Source of the DNA: Diadema setosum
Taxonomy: Eukaryota > Echinodermata > Echinoidea > Diadematoida > Diadematidae
Length of the DNA: 64,000 nt
Assembly: GCF_964275005.1 (NCBI RefSeq)
Contig: NC_092685.1
Location: 10,193,654 to 10,257,653 of the forward strand
Direction: 5' to 3'
Shown here piece by piece: positions 23,746 through 35,000 of this stretch. A program made the translations under genes and the position numbers. Position 1 is the first letter of the stretch. Each line of letters begins with the position of its first letter. The notes beneath the pieces are model-generated. The model made no database searches, had not been told where the DNA came from, and worked only from the letters and a program-made list of their open reading frames with translations.

Positions 23746-24940
23746 CATCGTTCCTGGAAGCATATGAGGGAATGCAAGGGAAGTGCACACACTTTCACTG
23801 TAATGTTACTGTATAAAATGGGGGAAAAAAATGATACTTATAATTCTATTTTTGATAATGAACAGAATTTAATTTCCCAATGAACAGAATTTAATTACCA
23901 AGATCCATAATTAGATGGAATTCACAGTTGCATATAGTTTCACACAAATTTTGCCATTCATTGTAAACCTTTTCCTTTGCTGAGGAAATGCACAAAGATA
24001 GGCTAGAAAGTTATGAGCAAAGTGAGTCGTGGGCTTAATTTTGTGAAGTTTTTTTTTTTTTTCTTCTTCTTCACAAATTTGCAAGCACCTTTCACTTACA
24101 GTAAATGTGATTGTGGTAGCATTAGCCGTAATAAAATTGATTGATGAGGCTAGTTACTGCCATGGCAACTTATGTGATGCAATTTCTGTTAAAAGCCAAT
24201 TAAATGAGCAGTGCTTAGCCATTGTAATCAATGTCACAAAATGCTCATGTAATGGGTATACAGTGGCTGGTGACAAGAAATGAAATGAAGCATTGCTTGA
24301 AACTTGCATGAAAGTTCTGCAGTGTATATATTCACCAATTTTGCTTGTTTGCTGGTGTGCAGATGCACCCTGTGAGATTTGTGGCACACATCGAGTATTA
24401 CTGTATATGAATATCACTTGTTATTTTGCAACTCAGTAAGTGTACAGTGTTGGGTTTTGTGCAAATACTTCCCTTCTGAATTGAGATGATGAGGAAAGAT
24501 ATCAAAAAGTAATAAGGATGAAATTTAATTTGTTGCCTCAAAGTCAAAATATTAGCATGTCCTATTTTGGAGTAGGCAGGGGTGAATTACATGAGATATT
24601 TCATCTTTTAAGCTTTATATACAGACAAATATGATTTTTATCTCAAAGCTGCTTATTGACAAAGTCATGGATATTGCAGTCTTCCCCCCCCCCCCCTGCT
24701 GTGTTACTATACTTCTAAAAAAAAGTGCATATACGCTTGACCAGTCAATGGCACACACACATATATTTTATTTTTTAATACCTTTTGTGACATAAATATT
24801 AAGAGACTGAGATACGTGCTCGAGCAGAAAAACCTGCATCATGAGCCATGGTCTTGTAGTCAAATTGTTCAAATATGTCATGGAAGAGTTTGCCTCACAA
24901 GCAAGAAATATCTAGCTGAAGCATGCACTCTGTTGCTGCA

Positions 24941-25146
24941 TACTGTAAAAGCTGTTATTTTTTGCAACAGTTTTAATTTTCATGACAGTTTTATTTTTGC
25001 AAATTTCACAAAGGATTTTATCACCATTGCATCACAAATATAACAACAAGCGAAAATGTAACCGTGCGCTGGGGTTATAGTGCACTTACAATGGCCACGG
25101 TGTCAATTTGTGAAAACAACATCTTGCAAAAACAGCTTATACAGTA
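24941..25146. repeat. TA-flanked MITE (CTGTAAAAGCTG ends)
   Basis: The left end CTGTAAAAGCTGTTATTTTTTGC and right end GCAAAAACAGCTTATACAG form an imperfect inverted repeat between TA dinucleotides. It is related to its neighbours only by the TACTGTA terminus and the 'TTTTGCAA' type interior. Confidence 0.6.
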
Positions 25147-25259
25147 TCCTCCTGTATATATACCATATGTTTAGCAAGATTTTTGGTGTTTTTTTTTTCG
25201 AATTGGGACTTCCTGATAATTTCAAGGGTGGTTAAGTTCCCCATAATTTCAAGAGTGGT

Positions 25260-25512
25260 TACTGTATACACCGAATATTTCGCGAGGTTTTTATTTTCGA
25301 GTATTTCGTGAATCAGGTGCTATTCGCGAAATTAAAGACACGCAGAAATATTGACTCTGATCGCGATGTGAATGTGACGTGCGCATGTGCGTTTCTCTGT
25401 TCGGTGCAAGACTCCACGATCGCAAATTTAACCACTCGCGAAATCGTCAGGAATTCCCGATTCGCGAAAATTTAGACTCGCGAAATATATGGCGTATATG
25501 GCGTATACAGTA
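25260..25512. repeat. TA-flanked MITE (CTGTATAC ends, CpG-rich interior)
   Basis: Left TACTGTATACACCG...ATTTCGCGAG and right CTCGCGAAATATATGG...GTATACAGTA are inverted. TTCGCGAA-like motifs recur inside. The preceding 100 bp (about 25150-25258) look like a truncated, decayed relative, so copies are nested or adjacent here. Confidence 0.65.
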
Positions 25513-25580
25513 AGTTCACAATCATGGAGTGTTGTTATATTACACCTTGTTACACGTATTTACTCCATATGAGGACATGT

Positions 25581-25899
25581 ACAGGTGCGCATTGCATTCA
25601 TGTAGGGATCAGAGTTAATATTTTTTCATGTTCATAAATTATGTATAGCACCCAAGTCACAAAATTCATTAAAATAAAACCCCCACAAAATATATGGCTT
25701 ATGAAGTATCTTACGAGCACTTCACTGCTGTTCATGTACTGTTTACTGCATAACACAGGTGCGCATCACATTCATGTAGGGATCAGAGTTAATATTTTCA
25801 CATGTTCATAAATTCATGTGTAGCACCCGAGTCACAAAATTCATTAAGATAAAACCCCCACAAAATATATGGTGTATGAAGTATCTTACAAGCACGTCA
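25581..25899 (+). repeat. tandem duplication, two ~145 bp copies at 174 bp spacing
   Basis: Both copies begin ACAGGTGCGCAT (25581 and 25755) and run through ATTCATGTAGGGATCAGAG, AAAACCCCCACAAAATATAT and GAAGTATCTTAC. By eye they are about 90% identical, which suggests a fairly recent duplication. Confidence 0.8.
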
Positions 25900-26826
25900 C
25901 GTGATGCTGTTCCTCTTGCCCGTCGGTCTTCCGGACTCCCAGTCTTGAGTTTCTGCTCATTGACTTTGGTCTGATGTGACTTATTCAATGTATTTTGAGG
26001 CAATAAAGGTGAATGCAATCACATGTCTGTACTATGTGCTCAGTATACTTCAGGTAGATCACTAGATCCTCGGAATGTTTGTGATCATATCTGAGAATAT
26101 GTATGTTTTTATCACCGTCGTAGTCATAGTTATTTTATGTGTGGTGATGATACATACACTTGTGTTCACAAGAGAGCAGAATTGATTTCACACACAAAAT
26201 TCTATAGATGTCTGTAAATGCATTCCTTTTTGTTTGTTTGATTTTGTTTCCTACTCATGACAGCTCTGACTTTCATAAGTTTTAGATTTGCAAAACAGAT
26301 GAAGAGATGACCACATCCTGCTATTTTCAGAGGGCTGCTGTCAGTTCATTGTGAACTTGATTTCTCATATAACTTTTCTTGTTCTGTGTGTGTGAGTCTG
26401 TGTCTGTGTGTGCGTGACAAGGGCATGAGATAATGAAAATCAAATGCTATTTGCAATGGAAAATGTGGGCAGTAATGCATAATCTTTTTGAATGTGAGTG
26501 ACTGTGCTGGCACAAGCTCAGTCAATTACTGTATTATTGGCACCTTGTCATGGCCACTTGTAATTGAATGATGCGTTCTGCCAACGTGATGATCAGTTAC
26601 TTGCATAGAATGTAATTTGTAGGGTTTTTTTTTTCATTACTTTTAGAGTGATGTTTTACAAAGAGAAGTGTAAACCCTCACAGAAACTTACAGATGTGGT
26701 CATTGAGAGATTTAAGACATTCTGTATATAAATTCACATGTGGAAGAACCCTACAATTGACAAAATTGTACTTACAGTCAAAAGACTGAATTATGGTGGG
26801 ATCTGATAAGGGAATATTTTAATGCA

Positions 26827-27047
26827 TCAATTCGTCGTGCGCATGGCAGATTGTCGTTAGCGCGCTTCCCTGCGCCTGGCAGATTGTCGTTACAGTGTGG
26901 GAGTGCGCATGGCAGATTGTCGTTAGGGTGTGGGAGCGCGCATAGGGTTAACAACATTCTGCCATGCGCACGGAAGTGCTCTAACAACAATCTGCCATGC
27001 GCACGGAAGCGCGCTAACGACAATCTGCCATGCGCACGACGAATTGA
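26827..27047. repeat. foldback made of inverted ~33 bp unit arrays
   Basis: Three units of GCGCATGGCAGATTGTCGTT run forward and three run inverted (AACGACAATCTGCCATGCGC), meeting near 26945. The outer 40 or so bases of the two arms, TCAATTCGTCGTGCGCATGG and on, are exactly reverse complementary; inner units have drifted. No clear target duplication is visible at the borders. Confidence 0.75.
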
Positions 27048-30000
27048 CAGTATAGCATGCAGTTGTTCAGGATATATTATAGCATATAAAGAAGGAATAT
27101 TTCGTGAGTGTTTCCTCTATTTTCTTCTATATCAATATTATAGTGAATTTCCAACATGTATATGACTTTGAAATACACTGTACACAATCCTGCCTTGTTT
27201 TTGTTTTGTTTTTTAGTGAAGATGTTCTAGATGTTTCAGTTTAAGCGTCACTTTGTGTGTAGATGATATTTACTGTAATGCAAAGTAGCATGCCACTATG
27301 GTATTAAGACAACTTTTATCTTTTTAAATATCGTGGATTTGACAGAGATATACGTTTATTGCTGTTGTATATTTAATGCATTCAAATAATGTCACATGTG
27401 CCTTTCATAACTTTGTATGTTTGTGTTGATGAAAGCCCTACAAACCTCATTTCTCTAGCTCAAGGGAGAATATTTCTGGCAGATAAACATCTTTGCAGTA
27501 TTTTTGTACTAGAAAGAACAGATGTCTGTATGGATGTAATCCTGCATTTTGTTTTAAGAGTGCATATTGTACTCAGTGCAGAGTGCATACACAGACTGAA
27601 AAAAAAAATGGAATGAAAAGGATTGAAATAGTTTTGTTTACCTGAGAGAGAAACTTGTGAGTAGAGTTTTATTGTCTCTTGTGATTTGTAAGGTATGTCC
27701 ATTATTTTTCATCTTTTTTTTTCTCTTTAAGCTAATGTTATGTATAGTATGTATATGATACATTGTATCTGCAAATATATCTGGTCAATGGTGGTTTCAT
27801 GTGATGTTAATGTGTGTATTTTTCAGAAGTAAGATAGTGGTGGTTTGCCTGTCCTTATTAAGTTGATCTGACTTTTTAGTAGTAAGAAAGTAACTGCACA
27901 CCATTTGAACTCATGAACACCTTCATTCCCCCCCCCCCCCATGTGCAAAGAGTGAAGTATATTTGTGTTTATTCATAACTATGTTTTCATTGGGAGAGCT
28001 TATGGTCTCATAATCTGTCATGCAATAAGCGTTTTATCTTATTGTGATATGCACTGCAATATATGTTGTCACTTTGACGTAAGAAAGCAAAAATATGGTT
28101 GTAGATATACTTTTCAATTCTTCTTTGTCTTTTATGTCGAGATGCTTATCATTTTCCAGTTTCTTACACTTTATATGTGTTTGCAAGACTCAAGTAGAGT
28201 AGTAACTCCTATGTCATACAGGTAGTTTTTTTTTTTTTTTTTGGGGGGGGGAATCTTTAAACCAACTCTAGGTTTCTTTTGAATGTTTGATTGACAATTC
28301 ATGTTAAATGTATAGCAAAATAAGAGAAACACAGGCACATACAGAACCGATACATGCTTGAATTACCAACATGGATTTCTAAAAGTTTGTTGACCAAGGT
28401 ACTAGATTTTTTTTTTTAAAGAAGTTTAATCCTCAAAAGTTGTTCATAAAGGAATCAAATGTCTTGTGTTTTGCTATTTTCACAGATTAAGATTTGATGA
28501 ACGCCTTCATGAGTGTCAATTCTCCGATGTGAGGTTCGGCAGCACATGCACATTCTGTATTAACGTTTCTATGGCATATTAAAGTTACAAGCTGATATGA
28601 ACTGTTGAGAGAATTCAGTTTCAAAGTCTATTATCCAATATACATTTTATACAGTACAATATCATGAAAATTGTATAAAAATGTTTTTCTCTGTCATTTC
28701 GGACTATAACATGAAGTATACTGTTCATGTAGGGTATATTCAGGAAGCTTAAATGCACAAGTTCAACTTACATCCATAATGTTTTAAAGTGAAATGTTGA
28801 GTGTTTGTCTCCTCTTTACTTCACACAAAGTCTGGAATGGTGCATTTTAGTTAAACTGCTGATTTTTATCTTATTTATGATCTTTGGAAAGGGTAACACC
28901 ATGTATTATGCTTTGTTAGAAACATCTCAGCCCCCTGCCTTAATTTAACTTATACAATTTGTCACATTACTCATGTCTTGTTTAACATCACTTGAAGTGT
29001 ATAAATATCTGAGATACTACTTTTTAGAATTAAGATGTCATCAAGTCATTCTTTTAAACTTGAAAATGTAAACTTTTATGCTCACTATTTGGAGCAGCAT
29101 AGCTATCAATTATGTTTTTTGTGTGTATTTGAAATGTAGGGAACAACCGAGTGCTGGCTGTTGTTATGAAACAATAAAGAAGTACCACCTGTATAGCACC
29201 CCTCTTATTCTGTGGGTCAAAGAGTATTCTTGTATGCGCATCAACATGTCTTACTCCCAAAATGGGCAAAAGTTCTTATTGAATATTCCATCAAGTCCCA
29301 GAAAAAACAGACAAACCCAAAACATATCTGGTTTGGTGCTGCATGATGTGTCTTTTTATTTCAATTTCATCATTCAGTGCTATAGTATTTCTTGGGGTAA
29401 TTGAAATTAACAAAACAAAAAGGTCTTTCATTAAGGCCTTAGTTTGGTCATAATGTTTTCTTTGGTTGAAGGACACCCTCTGATTTATGAAAATGTATTA
29501 CCCCCCTCCCCCTGGACTTGAGGGTTAATTACAGGATCACTAATATGATGGGGAAAAACTATGACATGAGGCCGAGTAATATGATTAAAGTGTAGGTTAA
29601 TTGTTTAGTTCAGTTCCTTATTTTCACTGTAGGTTGCATTACTATGTGATATACTTATTATCCCCCACTGATATGTATTGCTTGTTTTCACCATGTGCTA
29701 TACAGTAAAGGTGTATAGGATTATGTTGCGTGTTATTGGTAAACAGCACACACCATTTTAATGATTGCAAGAGTATAGCTGCATGTTTCCTATTTAGGAA
29801 ACACAATAAATTGAATGTGATTTCTCTTCTGCTTATGATCACAGAGGCTGTAGTCATGTCTTTTTATCAGTCTTGTGTACTAATTCATTTGTGGAAATTG
29901 TGTAGTGGTGTATTATGTTATAAATATGTAGAAGATAAAATATTTAGATTTGAGTTGGATGAGAGAGGAGTATGTGCAATAACGGTGAACTAGGGAGAGA

Positions 30001-30497
30001 GAGAGAGACACTTTAATGCATGGGTTTAGTCTTTTAATGTAAAGAATAGAGTCACTTACAGAGTTTAGCATATTGAGTTTGGGGATAAATCTAGAGAGTT
30101 ATTTAAAATATACACAGGCTGCTATAAGGTAATTCACAACTGTTATTTAGGTCAAGTGACTTGATTACTGCTCAATTTCTGTGACAGAATTTATCAATGA
30201 CATAGTTTTTCTTGAAACTGAAAGAAGATATGGCAAAAGATCGAGAAGTATAAGATGCGAAGTGATCAAGAAGTATAAGATGCGAAGTCTGCGTGGTCAG
30301 ACTGGCAAAGATTGAGACGTTTAAAAAGTTTAGTGGTCCGTTCAAACTGGCAGCCAAACTTCTTGATCATAGGATCGAGAATTTTGGTTCAATTAGTGCT
30401 TGTGTGCAAAAAAGAAGAAAGAGTATGTCATCCGATGGCTAGTGATTGTGATGTAACAAACACCTGTACAACACAATAGCCGTGTGTAGTCAGTTTC

Positions 30498-30500
<3 letters not shown>

Positions 30501-30569
<69 letters not shown>

Positions 30570-30604
30570 TGTGTGTGTGTCTGAGAGAGAGAGAGAGAGA
30601 GAGG
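30501..30604. repeat. (GT)n then (GA)n microsatellite
   Basis: About 80 bp of nearly pure GT followed by about 24 bp of GA. Confidence 0.95.
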
Positions 30605-32066
30605 GCCAGTTTTCTATCAGCCCAGTTCAAGTGATGTACCCAGTATCAACGCTCAAGTCATGAGTACACGTAAAATTATTATTTTTTTGGTTCTACTGAT
30701 CTTTGAGTATGATTTTGATCAAAATGTTATGGTTTTGCTTGCTTAGCATTACTGTACTCTTTATTCTTCAAATTTATAACTTATATAAACTAGTTAAGTG
30801 AGTTTTCTCTTTCAATGTTTTCATTGAAGTATTTTTGTGTTTTGCTTTGTTTCGTTTGAGTGCACATTTGGCGTGCCATAGCTATTTCTGGTTTGGCTTC
30901 TGAATACGAGTACAGTACTGGTAGTCTTACAACTGCAGACCGCTAGGACAGTTATTTTCAATACACTGTATCGATTAGATCCGCTCTTGACACGAACTGG
31001 AAGATAAAAGTAGAAGAAGACATATCGGCATCAATTACACAGACCCACATAGGCCCTATCGATGGAAATAAAATAGTATTATGATAAAACATATGTCTTT
31101 TGTGTGTTGTTATTATCCATCTATCCTTCATGTGTCAAGGACTAGCCTGGGTGATATCATAGGCGCATAGCCTTATAGGAACTTTTGGATAGCCATTAAA
31201 TTATCTAGGGAATAGAGATTGGTTTGCATTTATTGTCAATGGTTTTCTTCAAAGAAAAAAGAAAACCCAGTTGTTTAGTGAAAGAATTTATGAGATTGAT
31301 GAAGGGAGCACCTAATCAGAGGAAGAATTGCAAAGTGTAATTAACTTACACCGGGAGTTTTCTACGGTTACACGAATAAAAAACAAGAAAAAATGCAGGT
31401 TACTATGTTAATATTTTTTTAAAGTCATACAGCAATGCGATAAAAGAGCGTTCAACGCAATATTAATTCGAGGATTTTGGATAAAATTATCTTACAAGAC
31501 GAAAGAGATCAAATGGGAATGCTGGTCTGAGTAGAGACTTCGCTAAATAAATGTCCTTTTCGCTCCTCATACATTGCCAGGCAAGAGGCCACGCAAACAC
31601 AATCACCGTGTGCATTTGTGTGTATTCCGTACGTATTCCGCACCTGACCCGACCCCAAAGTACAATGTATTTAGCTAGCCCTCGGATCGATCTTCAGTCG
31701 GGGCAAGATAGAAGCAACAAGTGAATATCTTCTGCTGGCCAAGGAGAGATAAATTAGGTGTTATCGTCCTTCCGTGTGAACATATGTTTCGTCTCTCAGT
31801 TGTTATAAGAGCTATCAGTCACAGCAAGCGACGTGGTGAATTTCTCTGAGTTGATCAACACGTCACTGTCGTCACATAAGATTTCCGAGGGCCGAGCACA
31901 CACGTATTCCACCACCACCAGTTTAGTTTGGATGGCCGATGTTGTATCCAGCGAAAGACAACTGACAAGTCTAATCTAGCATTAGCAACTTTCCTGTGCT
32001 GGTGCATGGTGATGTATGACTGCTCCATCAGAGTTTGCTAGTCATAACGCCGTTAGCATTAGCGCA

Positions 32067-35000
32067 ATGATGGAAGAAGAAGGAACGGAAACATGGGGTA
32101 TTTTCTTGCTCTCATTCGCAATGCTGGTCGGATGTTTCATTGCCGGTTCTGTGCCATTAGCAATTTCCATGTCAGAGGTAGGCTACTAAAGAGTCAGAAA
32201 TTACACTTAACTTTTGTCTAACTAGATATTCTAGATCTATCTAGTCTAAGTTTAAGTCAGGTGTTTAACTTAATTTGTCTAACTTGTCTAAGTTTAAGTC
32301 AGGTGTGATGTGGTAATGTAAGCTGCAGTCCAGCTGTAGAAAATGTAGACAGAAAGATCCGTCTGTCCGGAGGACTCTTTTATATTTTGCCATTGACGGC
32401 TGTTAATGACGCTGTCCTCCGTAGACAGAGGAGATCCGTGAAGCCAGACGCAGTCTCCGCGGAACATTCCCCGACGGACAGATACAGACCGATCTTTCGG
32501 TCAATAGAAAATGTAGCCAGTGATGCTAACGGTTAGAATTGACTTGCACTTGTCACTTATCAATCGATTTTGACCAGACAGAACAGTAAACACCCCTAAC
32601 GGTTAGGGCCTAACGTTACATGTAATGTACATGTGAACTTTTAGTAAGTTAAAGTAGCAAGAAAGACAGAACTATGCAAGTGGATATCATCAATGACATC
32701 ATGAATACTGCCAGTGCTTCCACATGACAAAACTGAGTAAAAATTGTGCAGAACATTATCTTCCTTGCTAACGCACGGGTACATGCGCACTGCGGTGGGG
32801 CTGATTTCACGATTTTGCCAATAATTAGGAAGTTTTGATTTCAGCCTTGATAATCAACAATGTCAATTGGCACGATGGTCACAGTTTAATGAAAGAGTGA
32901 ACACTGTGGATAGGATATAGGCCTAACTGTAATAAACAATATTATTTTGTGAAATTCTTCTTTTTTTTTCACACTGCACAAATTCACAAAATTCAAGGCT
33001 GGTTCCTTGTTTTTCACTTGCTGTTTATTATTACAGTTCAAGAGTAACAATTAGAGAAACATATAATTACACTCTCTGCATAAAAAATTCTCTTCATTCA
33101 TATAAAATGCCTCCCCGGAGGCTAAGGTAAGACCAAGAAAGAAATGAATTGTGAGGATGTGGACATTTCGTCTAACTTCATCTTACCAAAGGCAATTTAA
33201 TGATCATGCTGGAGCGGAGGTCGATAGTATTGCTGCTTAGTAAGAAGTACTGGCAGGTGACAGGTTAAAATTCAAGGATGGTTCCTTTTTTTTTTTCACT
33301 TGGTGATTGAAATAAATACTGATTGAGCATGTGATCTATTGACTGTGAGTGGTTGGTAGAGTCATTAACTGCACTCTCTGTAAAAACTATTTTGATATCT
33401 CTGTTGTTGAAAATGATTCATACCACAGAGCAAGACGCGGCTTATTACTGTCCTTGGAGCAGGCCTACTGGTAGGCACTTCACTAGCTGTCATCATCCCT
33501 GAAGGAATTCACTCACTGTTTGAAGAAGCAGGTATTCTGTCTCCATCCTTAAAATGCATTTTTTGAATTATATCTCATAAAGACTATACTGTGGTGCTGC
33601 AAAAGGGTTATTATCCCAGTTTTATGGAGACTCCAAACTCGATTGTAACAAGTGTAGTAAGACAGGTTGAACTCTACACAAGTATATCGGAGACTTGTAT
33701 GCAATGTTTTTTTAGTGTGGGAGGGGCTCAAGGACAGGGTAGTGCTGGTGTTTGAGTCAAGGATCAATGCTCCTTCCAACCTGCTTGAAATGGTGGGAAG
33801 AGTTTGGATATTTTTTTGAACAATTTCCTCTTCTTTATTTGTAAGGAGCCCCAAGATGTATGTGTTGGGGTAGGGGGAAGCGGAGGGGGCTTCTCCCATA
33901 GGTAGATTACTGGTAACAACTCACAGACTAATTTTATTACTGTGAAATTCTTCTGCAAGAAAATTGAACAGATGTTGATGAATGTGAAGGATGTTTCATT
34001 ATAGCATTTTCATGAATCATCTGTAATTTTTTGTACTTAGCACTATAAAGGTGAACTTCTTTCTTTGACATCTCGTGCATAGTATTTGAAATGTCACTGA
34101 GGTAAGGAGATAAGTTTTTGTCCTTAACTGCAAGGATTTTTTTTCTATCTTCATATTCAAGTCTTATTTACATGTCTGCATTTCCAGGCCCACACTGTCA
34201 TGAAATAGACCCCCGGGCTGTGATAGGACCAGAGAACAACCCTGCCAAACCTGAGGTGAACCAGAATGAGGCTGCAGAGCACCCTGAGCATGACCACAGC
34301 CACTCCCCTGTGGAGGAACTCCACTCCCTCATCGGTGTGGCCCTCGTCTTTGGATTTGTCTTCATGCTCCTGGTCGATCAGATCGGCGGAGCCCATGGTC
34401 ACTCCCACACACAGATTACCGGTAAAAACTCAAGGATCAAGTTCATTAGAGTGAAATTCTACTGCATGACAAGGTTGATATGATATACTGTACCTTCCTA
34501 CTGGCCTATATACTGTACCTTCCTACTAGCCTATATACCTGTTACTTCCTACTGGCCTATGTACCTGTTTGGCTTCCTACTGTATCTTCTTTAAAGGGAA
34601 ATTATACTCTATATTTACTTCTAGTAATGTATTTATGTAGATGAAGTCAAAACAATCAGAACAGCAGAAGTTCAATGAAACTTGGATACAATATTAGAAA
34701 AGTACACAGTGTAGCTGTGTGTTGTTAAGGCATCTATATGCATATTTCATTAACCTGAACATTGAGATGTATGTATTCAGTTGTTGGGTCATTAATTTAG
34801 CAATTATGACATTGTCCTTAAAAGTCATAATTGCTTAGTTTTTACAACAGTAGTATAATTGACAAATTCTATCATGTTCTCCTGAATTTATTGAGAAAGA
34901 GACGCTTTGCTGAAGGTTTGTGTGCCAGACTGTGGTTGACTTATATGTTAGGTAATAGCATCAGTAATTCATGTAATTTCCATGTGTGATTGTAACCATG

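Larger units (their letters stand above)
21128..32066. other. KLHL28 3' flank and intergenic DNA, no gene recognised
   Basis: Nearly 11 kb between two plus-strand genes. The first part must hold the KLHL28 3' UTR. The interval contains four TA- or TCAA-bounded repeats listed separately, a tandem duplication at 25581-25899, a minus-strand 180-codon open frame at 21977-22519 with no recognisable domain, a long GT array, and otherwise AT-rich unique DNA. The last 350 bp before 32067 are richer in CG dinucleotides and probably contain the SLC39A9 promoter and 5' UTR. Confidence 0.6.
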
